Shown: positions 17,269 through 26,355 of the stretch, piece by piece
How positions within the stretch are numbered: position 1 is the first letter of the stretch
Layout of the letters: each line of letters starts with the position of its first letter
Source: Bacteroidales bacterium
GTDB taxonomy: Bacteria > Bacteroidota > Bacteroidia > Bacteroidales > Bacteroidaceae
Reading direction: 5' to 3'
DNA: 64,000 nucleotides
Assembly: GCA_015654535.1 (NCBI GenBank)
Contig: JAATGU010000043.1
Coordinates: 41,471 to 105,470 of the forward strand
Position numbers and translations under genes: made by a program
The notes under the pieces: model-generated
Database searches by the model: none
Seen by the model: the letters and a program-made list of their open reading frames with translations, nothing else
Told to the model about the DNA's origin: nothing

Positions 17269-19242
17269 ATGAATAAAAATAAATTATTATACGTAGTAAC
17301 GCTTGCTTTTTGCTTATTAGTTGCTAGTTGTAGTGATCAGTTTTTGGAAGAAAAAAAACTGTATGGCGTTTTTGACGCAAGTACTTTTGAAAATGAAACT
17401 CAAACAGGGTGGTTTATTGACAAAGTGTATTATGATTTTTACTATGGTTTAAGATCACCGGGGTTAAATATTGTGGGCCTTTGGGAAGATAGAACGGCTT
17501 TGACTGAAGAAAAAGGAGGAATATCAGATTTGATTAATCCAAATAAAACATTAGAAACAGCTGATGATTGTTCTCAATATTATGGAGCAAAGCTAAGTAC
17601 GAACGTTACTAATAGCCCTTATACCCGGATTCGTAATTGTAATTTTCTGATTCTAAATATTGATGAATTGGGCACAAATGTTTCTGATGATTACAAAAAA
17701 ACTGCTAAGGGTCAGATGTACTTTCTCCGTGCCATTCAATATTTTGATTTGGTGCGTATGTATGGTGGAGTGCCTATTGTAACTACTGTATCGAATGCGA
17801 CGGCTGAAGACGAAAGTATCAAATATCCTCGTGCATCTGTTACAGAGTGTGTTAATCAAATTCTTTCTGATCTGGATGAAGCTGCAAGTCTTTTGCCGAT
17901 TCAATGGCCTGCAGCAAGCTATGGCCGTTTTACTCGTGAAGCTGCGTTGGCTATGAAGAGCCGTGTTTTATTGACCTATGCAAGCCCTTTGTTTAATAAA
18001 GATTGGGATTCGAACAATGAACGTTGGGAAGCAGCATTGCAAGCTGGCTTGACCGCTGAGACAGAACTTTCTGCTAATGGATACGGACTTTATGGATCCA
18101 GTGCAAAAGATTGGAGTGCTATGTTTTTGGTAGATAACTCTTTCTGTAAAGAGGCTATTATGGTGAAGCTTCTTTCTTCAAATACTGCAACAGCTGAAAA
18201 CAACAGCTGGGAAAAAACGATTCGCCTTTCTAACCAAGGAGGCGGAGGTGGATTAAAAGTGCCAAAAGAAATGATAGATCTTTTCCCGATGGCTGATGGA
18301 ACACGTCCTACAGCTGAAAACGGTTATGACGAGTTTAAATTTTTCTTGAATCGAGACCCTCGTTTCTATCGGACATTTGCTTTTTCTGGTTGCAAATGGG
18401 GATATAAAAGTAGTCCTGATGCGACTGTATGGGCATATCGTTGGGAATATTTAAATGCTAAAGGTAATATAGCCTATGCTTATAGCGACGCTAATGACGC
18501 AAATAGTCCTGCATTTGTTCGTAAAATGTCCAATACAACTGTTGATAATACTTTTGATTATTCGGGTACTGATATCTTTGAATATCGTTATGCGGAATTA
18601 CTTCTGAATATTGCTGAGTGTTATGCAGCGACAAATAATATACCTAAATGTATAGAGTATTTGAGTAAAATTCGTGCACGTGTGAATATTCCTTCGGCAA
18701 ATAACTATGGTATTGGTGTACTTGCGGATAAATATGCAGCTATTGAGGCTGTTCTTTACGAACGTAGAGTTGAGTTAGCCTATGAAGGCAAACGTGCTCT
18801 TGATATTCAGCGTTGGATGCTTTATAATGATGATGCTTCTGCTAACAATACTACTTGTACTAAATTGAGAATTAATCCGGTTAATGGAACTTGTCGAACA
18901 GGACATTACTTAGAGTATAAAAACATTTTAACAGACCCCAATAATGTAACAGATCCATTAGCTACAGCTCGTAAATCAATTTCTATTGATCCGGATGCTA
19001 CTAGTTTTAATCAAGATCTACAGACTTTAGCTGATTTTTATACACAGAATTTTGTTTTGAAAAACCCAGATACTCCAATGGATGATGATGGTCATGGTGT
19101 GGCTTTGAATATTGATTGGAAGCAGCATTATTATGTTTGGGGACTTCACCGAACAGCTTTAACTGCAAATTCTTGGTTAGAGCAAACAAAAGGATGGCTA
19201 GATGAAAATAATACTCAAGGTACTTTTGATTATCAAAAATAA
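17269..19242 (+). CDS. SusD-family glycan-binding lipoprotein (pectin PUL)
   Basis: A 657-residue surface lipoprotein with lipobox LVASC (Cys21), forming the lid of the SusC channel. SusD hallmarks are present: the TPR-like helical part with RIRNCNFLILNIDELG and GQMYFLRAIQYFDLVRMYGGVPIVT (about 125-170), TREAALAMKSRVLLTYASPLF, and the C-terminal RYAELLLNIAECYA and ERRVELAYEGKRALDIQRW segments. It follows susC closely and is ended by a hairpin with a T-run. It is long for a SusD (usual 500-600), with extra loops in the C-terminal half that may suit a complex pectin ligand (inference). Confidence 0.95.
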   Translation: MNKNKLLYVVTLAFCLLVASCSDQFLEEKKLYGVFDASTFENETQTGWFIDKVYYDFYYGLRSPGLNIVGLWEDRTALTEEKGGISDLINPNKTLETADDCSQYYGAKLSTNVTNSPYTRIRNCNFLILNIDELGTNVSDDYKKTAKGQMYFLRAIQYFDLVRMYGGVPIVTTVSNATAEDESIKYPRASVTECVNQILSDLDEAASLLPIQWPAASYGRFTREAALAMKSRVLLTYASPLFNKDWDSNNERWEAALQAGLTAETELSANGYGLYGSSAKDWSAMFLVDNSFCKEAIMVKLLSSNTATAENNSWEKTIRLSNQGGGGGLKVPKEMIDLFPMADGTRPTAENGYDEFKFFLNRDPRFYRTFAFSGCKWGYKSSPDATVWAYRWEYLNAKGNIAYAYSDANDANSPAFVRKMSNTTVDNTFDYSGTDIFEYRYAELLLNIAECYAATNNIPKCIEYLSKIRARVNIPSANNYGIGVLADKYAAIEAVLYERRVELAYEGKRALDIQRWMLYNDDASANNTTCTKLRINPVNGTCRTGHYLEYKNILTDPNNVTDPLATARKSISIDPDATSFNQDLQTLADFYTQNFVLKNPDTPMDDDGHGVALNIDWKQHYYVWGLHRTALTANSWLEQTKGWLDENNTQGTFDYQK

Positions 19243-19264
19243 AATTTAGATTTTTTGTTAGAAT

Positions 19265-19310
19265 AGCCCTTTCTTAGAGTATTTTTGCTATAGAGAGGGC
19301 TTTTTGTTTT
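19265..19310 (+). terminator. Terminator or attenuator after susD
   Basis: AGCCCT(TTCT) from 19265 pairs with (AGAG)AGGGCT ending at 19301, followed by TTTTTG and more T. It probably lowers expression of the downstream enzymes relative to susCD. A weak -7-like TTAATTTG lies at 19316-19323. Confidence 0.75.
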
Positions 19311-19389
19311 TATTATTAATTTGGTGATTACAAAACATAAAAAAAAAAGTCTATTATATAGTCAATCTAACTAACATGAATAGAGAAAA

Positions 19390-21078
19390 ATGAAGAGAAA
19401 ATGGATTTTTGTGATTTGTGCTGCAGCATTGATGGCACCAATTTCTGTAGTTAAAGCTCAGTATCCGGATGTACCTAAAGATATACAGGATGCTACTAAG
19501 AAAGTAATGGACGAGGAACAAAAACTCTCTGATGAAGCTTGGGAAAAAGCATATCCAATTGTTAAAGCAGAAGCGGAACATGGACGTCCTTATATTCCTT
19601 GGGCTGCACGTCCAACAGATCTTCCACAGGCTAAGATTCCTTCTTTCCCAGGAGCTGAAGGTGGTGGAGGATTTAGTTTTGGTGGTCGTGGTGGTAAAGT
19701 TATTACAGTAACGAACTGCAATGATCGTGGTCCAGGTTCTTTCCGTGAAGCTTGTGAACAAGGTGGTGCTCGTATTATAGTGTTCAACGTAGCGGGCGTG
19801 ATTTATTTGAAAACACCTATTATTATGCGTGCACCTTATGCAACCATAGCAGGACAAACAGCGCCAGGTGATGGTATCTGTATTGCGGGTGAATCTTTCT
19901 GGGTAAATACACATGATGTTGTAGTACGGCACATGCGTTTTCGTCGTGGTGAAACAAACGTGGGAAGACGTGATGACTCTTTTGGAGGTAACCCAGTAGG
20001 TAATATCATGATTGACCACTGTTCTTGCACTTGGGGATTGGACGAAAATATTTCATTTTATCGTCATATGTTTAGTCCGGGTAAAGGTTATAATGATCTA
20101 AAATTGCCTACAGTGAACGTCACTATTCAAAATACAATTTCAGCAAAAGCTTTAGATACCTATAATCATGCTTTTGGTAGTACTTTGGGAGGAGAAAACT
20201 GTTCTTTTATGCGTAACCTTTGGGCTAGTAATGCAGGACGTAATCCTTCTATTGGATGGAATGGAGTATTTAACTTTGTGAATAATGTGATTTATAATTG
20301 GGTACACCGTTCTGTGGATGGAGGTGATTATACTGCATTGTATAATATTATTAATAACTATTATAAACCAGGACCTCTTACTCCAAAAAACACCCCGATT
20401 GGTCACCGTATTGTGAAACCGGAAGCTGGACGTAGTAAATTAGGCTATTATGTCTTTGGGCGTGTCTATTGTAACGGTAATTTTATGGAAGGCAATGAAG
20501 TTGTGACTAAAGATAATTGGGCAGGTGGTGTTCAGGTAGAGGAACAACCTAATACTGACGGTTACACTGCAAACATGAGGTGGGATGAACCATTCCCCAT
20601 GCCTAAGTTCCCTATTATGTCTGCAAAAGAATCTTATAATTTTGTGATTGAGAATGCTGGTGCCACACTTCCTAAAAGAGATATTGTAGATCAGCGTATC
20701 ATTAAAGAAGTAGAAACAGGTAAAGCTTATTATGTTGAAGGGCTAGATACCGCTTCTTTCTATCAGTTTAAATATCGTCGTTTACCTAAAGATTCTTATA
20801 AGAAAGGGATTATTACAGACATCAAACAAGTGGGAGGATATCCTGAATATAAAGGAAAACCGTACAAAGATAGTGATAATGATGGAATGCCGGATGCATG
20901 GGAAAAAGCAAACGGGTTGAATCCTAATGATCCTTCTGATGCCGCGAAAGATTGTTCGGGTGATGGTTATACAAATATTGAAAAATACATAAACGGTATT
21001 AGTACAAAGAAGAAGATTGATTGGACAAATCCAGCTAATAATTATGATACATTAGCTAAAAAAGGTTCATTGATGTAA
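19390..21078 (+). CDS. Polysaccharide lyase family 1 pectate lyase
   Basis: A 562-residue secreted lyase that cuts alpha-1,4-galacturonan by beta-elimination. The signal peptide ends near residue 24 (VVKAQ). The right-handed parallel beta-helix runs from about 75 to 400: SFPGAEGGGGFSFGGRGG at the start, TVTNCNDRGPGSFREACEQGG, TIAGQTAPGDGICIAGE, VVVRHMRFRRGE and MIDHCSCTWGLDENISFY, all typical of PL1. A C-terminal Asp-rich module (about 496-540: DSDNDGMPDAWEKANGLNP, then DCSGDGYTNIEKYI) is a calcium-binding, thrombospondin-3/EF-hand-like pair. DUF3826 follows after 12 bp. In the RG-II setting it would trim the flanking homogalacturonan. An RG-II-linked PL1 occurs in B. thetaiotaomicron (from memory). 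Confidence 0.93.
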   Translation: MKRKWIFVICAAALMAPISVVKAQYPDVPKDIQDATKKVMDEEQKLSDEAWEKAYPIVKAEAEHGRPYIPWAARPTDLPQAKIPSFPGAEGGGGFSFGGRGGKVITVTNCNDRGPGSFREACEQGGARIIVFNVAGVIYLKTPIIMRAPYATIAGQTAPGDGICIAGESFWVNTHDVVVRHMRFRRGETNVGRRDDSFGGNPVGNIMIDHCSCTWGLDENISFYRHMFSPGKGYNDLKLPTVNVTIQNTISAKALDTYNHAFGSTLGGENCSFMRNLWASNAGRNPSIGWNGVFNFVNNVIYNWVHRSVDGGDYTALYNIINNYYKPGPLTPKNTPIGHRIVKPEAGRSKLGYYVFGRVYCNGNFMEGNEVVTKDNWAGGVQVEEQPNTDGYTANMRWDEPFPMPKFPIMSAKESYNFVIENAGATLPKRDIVDQRIIKEVETGKAYYVEGLDTASFYQFKYRRLPKDSYKKGIITDIKQVGGYPEYKGKPYKDSDNDGMPDAWEKANGLNPNDPSDAAKDCSGDGYTNIEKYINGISTKKKIDWTNPANNYDTLAKKGSLM

Positions 21079-21090
21079 TTCTTAATAAAG

Positions 21091-21771
21091 ATGAAGAAAA
21101 AACAAATAAATATTTTGCAGTTCGTTCTGCTTTTCTTGTTATTCACAGTTTCAGCTTCTGCAATAGAACTTGACTCTCTGAAGCGTAATCCTAAATATAT
21201 TGAATCAATAATAAGCAGATCTCAGAAAATTGTAGATAAGTTGGAATTGAAAGATCCTTCTGTTTCGATCAATGTACGTAATATCATTGCTAACCGATAC
21301 TTTCATTTGAATGATATTTACGATAAAAGAGATGCTAATGTAAAGAAAATTAAAGAATCGAGTATTACAGGAGCTCAGAAAAATGCTGCACTTATCGCTA
21401 TTGACAATGAGAAAGAGGCGGCATTGTATCGCTCTCATTTTGCTTTTCCTTCTGATTTATCACTCTATCTCACTGAAAAGCAAATAGAGGTGGTGAAAGA
21501 TGGAATAACTTATGGAGTGGTAATGGTTACTTATAATGCTACTTTAGACATGATACCTTCGCTTAAAACGAATGAGAAAAAACAAATTCTTGTATGGCTT
21601 GTTGAAGCGCGCGAATTTGCTTTGGATGCTGAAAATTCAAATCAGAAACATGCAGTCTTTGGTAAGTATAAAGGACGCATAAATAATTATCTTTCTGGTA
21701 AAGGTTATGACCTAACTAAAGAGAGAACCGATTGGGCAAAACGCCTTAAAACAAAAGGAGTAAAGTTATAG
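21091..21771 (+). CDS. DUF3826 secreted protein
   Basis: A 226-residue exported protein with a signal peptide ending near SASA (residue 24). The mature part is helical and charged, with VRNIIANRYFHLNDIYDKRD (about 65-85), EAALYRSHFAFPSDLSLYLTEKQIEVVKDGITYGVVMVTYNA (about 110-152) and a final KERTDWAKRLKTKGV. This matches DUF3826, a family found almost only next to pectin-degrading genes; its function is unknown to me. It is 12 bp after the PL1 gene and ends at a terminator, so the two form a transcription unit. Confidence 0.85.
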   Translation: MKKKQINILQFVLLFLLFTVSASAIELDSLKRNPKYIESIISRSQKIVDKLELKDPSVSINVRNIIANRYFHLNDIYDKRDANVKKIKESSITGAQKNAALIAIDNEKEAALYRSHFAFPSDLSLYLTEKQIEVVKDGITYGVVMVTYNATLDMIPSLKTNEKKQILVWLVEAREFALDAENSNQKHAVFGKYKGRINNYLSGKGYDLTKERTDWAKRLKTKGVKL

Positions 21772-21798
21772 TTTCTTTATTTTGAATGGAATGTTATG

Positions 21799-21846
21799 TT
21801 CCCCGATTGCTGGTAAACTGGCTTTTGGGGAATACTTTTTTTAAAT
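21799..21846 (+). terminator. Terminator after the DUF3826 gene
   Basis: TTCCCC at 21799-21804 pairs with GGGGAA at 21827-21832 around an A/T-rich loop, followed by a T-run. Confidence 0.7.
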
Positions 21847-21987
21847 TTATTTTTTATTGTTCTTCTGTATCTTGAATGAATAGCTTATTTTTATTGACCA
21901 TTTCTGAATTGTGAGTACAAAAAGAGGATGATAGCGTCCTTTTATATATCATTATACACCGATATTTATCAAGCGAGAACTGCTTTT

Positions 21988-22914
21988 ATGACACATACAA
22001 TTAAACTTTTATTTTCTCTGTTTTTGTTGTTTATGTTCTCTTGTAAAACGACAAAGTCTGAAATCTATATTTCAACATCTTTTCACGAACCAGCCGATGA
22101 AGGTTTGCGCTACATTTACAGCGAAGATGGCATTCATTGGGATAGTATTGCCGGAACCTGGTTAAAGCCAGAATTGGGAGCGCATAAATTGATGCGTGAT
22201 CCCTCCATTACTCGGACTCCGGATGGTATTTATCATTTGGTATGGACCACTAGTTGGAAAGGGGATTCGGGTTTTGGATATGCATATTCAAAAGATTTGA
22301 TTCATTGGTCGGAACAACAGATGATTCCTGTAATGGCAATAGAACCTACCACGGTTAATGTTTGGGCACCGGAAATATTTTATGATGAGATAAAGAAAGA
22401 GTTTGTGGTGGTATGGGCTTCCTGTGTACCTCATCGCTATGAAAAGGGAGTTGAAGATGAGGATAATAATCATCGTTTATATTATATCACTACTAAAGAT
22501 TTTAAAATTATTTCTAAAACAAAACTTTTTTATGATCCGGGATTCAGTGTAATTGATGCGATGATAGTGAATCGTGGCAAAAATGATTATGTGTTGGTGA
22601 TGAAAGATAATACCCGTGCGATGAGAAATTTGAAGGTTGCTTTCGCTAAATCTCCTACGGGTCCATATTCTAAAGCATCCATTCCCTTTACGGATAGTTT
22701 TGTGGAAGGTCCTACGGTGGCAAAAGTTGGAAAAGATTATCTTATTTATTATGATATGTATGAAAAGAAGAGTTATGGGGCAATGAAGACTCGCGATTTT
22801 ATTCACTTTGATAATAAAACAAATGAAATTAAGGTTCCACAAGGACATAAACATGGAACTATCATCAAAGTGCCTCGTTCTGTTGTTAACAGACTTTTAA
22901 AAAATCGGAATTAG
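21988..22914 (+). CDS. GH43-like five-bladed propeller lipoprotein, probably C-terminally truncated
   Basis: A 308-residue protein. The ATG at 21928 is in frame, but starting at 21988 gives a clean SPII signal (LLFMFSC, Cys19). The GH43 layout is visible: catalytic-base region RDPSITRTPDGIYHLVWTT, WAPEIFYDE where most GH43 have WAPD, and the acid Glu in VEGPTV. The WAPE variant means the pKa-modulating Asp is replaced by Glu. GH43 members hydrolyse arabinosyl, xylosyl or galactosyl links; the substrate is not readable here. The frame closes just after an A6 run at 22899-22904, and the adjacent frame continues as convincing protein to 22988 (see the pseudogene entry). It is therefore probably frameshifted relative to its homologues. 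Confidence 0.78.
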   Translation: MTHTIKLLFSLFLLFMFSCKTTKSEIYISTSFHEPADEGLRYIYSEDGIHWDSIAGTWLKPELGAHKLMRDPSITRTPDGIYHLVWTTSWKGDSGFGYAYSKDLIHWSEQQMIPVMAIEPTTVNVWAPEIFYDEIKKEFVVVWASCVPHRYEKGVEDEDNNHRLYYITTKDFKIISKTKLFYDPGFSVIDAMIVNRGKNDYVLVMKDNTRAMRNLKVAFAKSPTGPYSKASIPFTDSFVEGPTVAKVGKDYLIYYDMYEKKSYGAMKTRDFIHFDNKTNEIKVPQGHKHGTIIKVPRSVVNRLLKNRN

Positions 22915-22988
22915 TTACCGAGAAATACAAGTCACTCACAGAAAAAGGGATGCTTTTTGCTGATGATTTCAACTTATTAAAAATATAA
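22899..22988 (+). pseudogene. Out-of-frame C-terminal tail of the GH43-like gene
   Basis: If the A6 run (22899-22904) had one more A, the GH43-like frame would continue for about 28 further codons, with protein-like content such as LVTEKYKSLTEKGMLFADDF, and stop at 22988, 24 bp before the next gene. The segment lacks in-frame stops and looks coding, unlike the other short spacers in this operon. A sequencing error or a real slippage mutation fits. Confidence 0.5.
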
Positions 22989-23011
22989 ATTTTATAGATT
23001 ATAGCATAAAA

Positions 23012-26000
23012 ATGAATAGGTTAACCCAATCACTGTGTTTGCTGGTCGTAGCTTTCCTTTTGACTACCTTGGCTACGGCGCAAGAAAAAATTCACTATAC
23101 AGGAACAGAACTTTCTAATCCAGCGTATCACGATGGACAACTTTCACCTGTGGTGGGAGTACATAATATTCAGGTAATGAGAGCCAATCGTGAACATCCC
23201 GATGTTTCCAATGGAGAAGGATGGACTTATAACCATCAACCTATGATGGCTTATTGGCAAGGAAAATTTTATATACATTTTCTTTCAGATCCTAAAGATG
23301 AACATGTTCCTCCTTCCCGTACACTTTTAACGACTTCAAAGGATGGCTATCATTGGGAGAATCCTGTGGTACTATTTCCGCTATATCATGTGCCGGATGG
23401 ATATACCAAACCTGAATATCCAGGCGTGGCAAAGAATTTAATCGCAATTATGCACCAACGGGTTGGCTTTTATGTTTCTAAATCCGGTAAACTAATTGCG
23501 TCGGGATTTTATGGCGTGACATTGGATGAGAAAGATGATCCGAATGATGGCAACGGAATAGGACGTGTGGTTAGGGAAATAAAGAAAGACGGTTCTTTTG
23601 GACCGATCTATTTTATTTATTACAATCACGGATTTAATGAGAAGAATACAGATTATCCATATTTCACAAAGAGTAAAGACAAGGCATTTGTAAAAGCTTG
23701 TCAGGAGATTTTGGATAATCCGCTTTATCGCATGCAATGGGTGGAAGAAGCTGACAGAAATGATCCGTTGATTCCACTGAAGAAAGGATATAAAGCTTTT
23801 TGTTATTATCATTTGCCGGATGGAACGGTGGCTTGTTTGTGGAAACATGCATTGACTTCTATCAGTAAAGACGGAGGAAATACTTGGGCTGAACCAGTGG
23901 AACGGGCAAAAGGTTTTGTAAATAGCAATGCTAAGATATGGGGACAACGACTGAGTGACGGCACTTATGCTACCGTGTATAATCCTTCCGAATTTCGTTG
24001 GCCATTGGCTATCTCCACTAGTACGGATGGGCTAGAATATAACACATTGAATCTTATTCATGGTGAGATTACCCCCATGCGTTATGGTGGAAATTATAAA
24101 TCTTATGGCCCTCAATATGTACGAGGTATCCAAGAAGGCAACGGTACTCCTCCTGATGGAAATTTGTGGGTAGCTTATAGTATGAACAAGGAGGATATGT
24201 GGGTTTCCCGCATCCAGGTTCCTATTCGCCAAAAGGCCCTTTCTCAGGCTGATGATAACTTTGAAAAATATCACTCCATCAGTGAACTTATTAACTGGAA
24301 TATTTATTCTCCTCTCTGGGCTCCGGTATCATTGGAAAATAAAAACGGCGCCGAGTGGTTGACATTAAAAGATAAGGATCCATTCGATTATGCTAAAGTG
24401 GAACGTAAGATTCCTGCTTCTTCTGAATTAGAAGTCTCTTTCAAACTATTGGCGGAACAAGCTGATAAAGGTACGCTTCAAATTGAGTTTCTGGATGAGA
24501 ATGGCATTGCTTGCTCTCGTTTAGACCTAACTTCCGACGGATTTTTCCGTGCCAAAGGAGGTTCTCGTTTTTCAAATATGATGAAATACGAAGCGGGAAA
24601 GATTTATGATGTTAAAGCTCTGTTATCAGTAGCCAATCGTAGTATTATTGTGATGGTGAACGGCAAGCGAGTAGGAGTGCGTATGTTTTATGCTCCGGTG
24701 CATTCTATAGAACGTGTTGTGTTCCGTACAGGTGTGCCTCGCACATTCCCTACGCCCGAAACCCCTGCAGATCAGGATTATGATCTGCCAAATGCAGGTG
24801 ATGAGGAACCGATGGTCATCTATCGCATCAAAGACTTTAAGACTACCTCTCCCGAATCCGGGACTTCATTGATTCTAAAGTATAAAGATTTCAGCCACTA
24901 TGTGGATTATTTCAATGGAATGGAAGATGAAAATATTGCTCAGGCTATTCCCAATGCTCAGGCGAGTGAATGGATGAAAGAGAATATTCCTTTGTTTGAA
25001 TGTCCGCAAAAGAATTTCGAGGAGATGTATTACTATCGTTGGTGGACTTTACGCAAGCATATAAAGAAAACACCTGTAGGATATGCTTTTACGGAGTTTT
25101 TGATTGATCGTACGTATGCTGATCAATATAATCTTATTTCCAGTGCTTTGGGCCATCATATTTATGAATCTCGTTGGTTGCGCAATCGCGAATATCTGGA
25201 TCAATATATTCATGTATGGTATAGGGGAAATGCCGGGCAACCGATGAAGAAGATGAATAAGTTTAGCTCTTGGGCAGCTGATGCAATTTTAAATCGTTAT
25301 ATGGTGGATGGTAATCAAAAGTATTTATTGGATATGCTTCCTGACCTTGATAGTGAATATAAACATTGGGAAGGTGATCATCGTTTGCCTTCAGGCCTTT
25401 ACTGGCAGGGAGATGTGCAGGATGGTATGGAAGAATCTATTAGCGGAGGTAGAAAAAAGAAATATGCCCGCCCCACAATTAATAGCTATATGTACGGCAA
25501 CGCCAATGCTTTGTCACGGATTTATTCCTTGGCGGGTAAAAAAGAACAATCCATGCTTTATGAGCATAAAGCGGATACCTTGAAGCGCCTGATAGAAAAG
25601 AGCCTTTGGAACGAGAAACATGATTTTTTTGAAACGCTTCGTACTGATTCTTTGGCCAATGTTCGTGAAGCGATAGGTTATCTTCCCTGGTACTTCAACT
25701 TGCCCGATGCAGGTCAGTATGATAAAGCCTGGAAACAAGTGACGGAGGAAGGCGGATTTTTAGCTCCTTATGGGCTGACTACAGCCGAACGTCGTCATCC
25801 TCTTTTTCGTATGGCGGGATGTTGTAAGTGTGAATGGGATGGAGCGATATGGCCTTTTGCTTCTGCTCAGACAATGACTGCGATGGCTAATTTTATGAAC
25901 AATTATAAGCAGACAGTGCTGAATGATAGTACTTACTTTCATTTGATGGAACTGTATGTGGAGTCACAATATCACCGTGGGCATCCGTATGTAGGAGAAT

Positions 26001-26335
26001 ATCTCGATGAAGTGACTGGCTACTGGCTGAAAGGAGATCAAGAGAGAAGTCGCTATTATAACCATTCTACTTTCAATGATTTGATCATTACCGGACTTAT
26101 TGGTTTACGCCCCCGAATGGATAATACGATAGAAGTGAATCCATTGGTTCCCGAAGGAAAATGGAATTGGTTCTGCTTGGACAACGTATTGTATCATGGC
26201 AAAAACTTAACCATTGTGTGGGATAAAGAGGGAAATCGTTATCATCTTGGTAAAGGATTTCATATCTTTGTAAATGGTAAACAGGTGGGACAATCCGATC
26301 GTTTGAAAAAGATTGTATGTGATAATGTATTGTGA
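23012..26335 (+). CDS. Bimodular GH143-GH142-like pectin side-chain hydrolase
   Basis: A 1107-residue exported protein (signal ends at ATAQ, about residue 24). Residues about 30-400 form a sialidase-like propeller with Asp-box-like strings (TSKDGYHW, SISKDGGNTW, ISTSTDGLEY). Residues about 420-620 are a jelly-roll linker (FEKYHSISELINWNIYSPLW ... VFRTGVP). Residues about 650-1100 form an (alpha/alpha)6 barrel with LYWQGDVQDGMEESISGG, CKCEWDGAIWPFASAQT and HRGHPYVGEYLDEVTGYW. Order and length match, from memory, B. thetaiotaomicron BT1020, in which GH143 removes DHA and GH142 removes L-arabinofuranose from RG-II. Both active-site regions look intact. It lies directly upstream of GH78. Confidence 0.82.
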   Translation: MNRLTQSLCLLVVAFLLTTLATAQEKIHYTGTELSNPAYHDGQLSPVVGVHNIQVMRANREHPDVSNGEGWTYNHQPMMAYWQGKFYIHFLSDPKDEHVPPSRTLLTTSKDGYHWENPVVLFPLYHVPDGYTKPEYPGVAKNLIAIMHQRVGFYVSKSGKLIASGFYGVTLDEKDDPNDGNGIGRVVREIKKDGSFGPIYFIYYNHGFNEKNTDYPYFTKSKDKAFVKACQEILDNPLYRMQWVEEADRNDPLIPLKKGYKAFCYYHLPDGTVACLWKHALTSISKDGGNTWAEPVERAKGFVNSNAKIWGQRLSDGTYATVYNPSEFRWPLAISTSTDGLEYNTLNLIHGEITPMRYGGNYKSYGPQYVRGIQEGNGTPPDGNLWVAYSMNKEDMWVSRIQVPIRQKALSQADDNFEKYHSISELINWNIYSPLWAPVSLENKNGAEWLTLKDKDPFDYAKVERKIPASSELEVSFKLLAEQADKGTLQIEFLDENGIACSRLDLTSDGFFRAKGGSRFSNMMKYEAGKIYDVKALLSVANRSIIVMVNGKRVGVRMFYAPVHSIERVVFRTGVPRTFPTPETPADQDYDLPNAGDEEPMVIYRIKDFKTTSPESGTSLILKYKDFSHYVDYFNGMEDENIAQAIPNAQASEWMKENIPLFECPQKNFEEMYYYRWWTLRKHIKKTPVGYAFTEFLIDRTYADQYNLISSALGHHIYESRWLRNREYLDQYIHVWYRGNAGQPMKKMNKFSSWAADAILNRYMVDGNQKYLLDMLPDLDSEYKHWEGDHRLPSGLYWQGDVQDGMEESISGGRKKKYARPTINSYMYGNANALSRIYSLAGKKEQSMLYEHKADTLKRLIEKSLWNEKHDFFETLRTDSLANVREAIGYLPWYFNLPDAGQYDKAWKQVTEEGGFLAPYGLTTAERRHPLFRMAGCCKCEWDGAIWPFASAQTMTAMANFMNNYKQTVLNDSTYFHLMELYVESQYHRGHPYVGEYLDEVTGYWLKGDQERSRYYNHSTFNDLIITGLIGLRPRMDNTIEVNPLVPEGKWNWFCLDNVLYHGKNLTIVWDKEGNRYHLGKGFHIFVNGKQVGQSDRLKKIVCDNVL

Positions 26336-26355
26336 ATAGACAAAAGTAAAAACCA

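Noticed and set aside
19354..20019. 221-codon antisense ORF within the PL1 gene
   Set aside because: It lies opposite a clear pectate lyase, has a low-complexity Thr/Cys/Ser-rich translation and no recognisable domain or signal.
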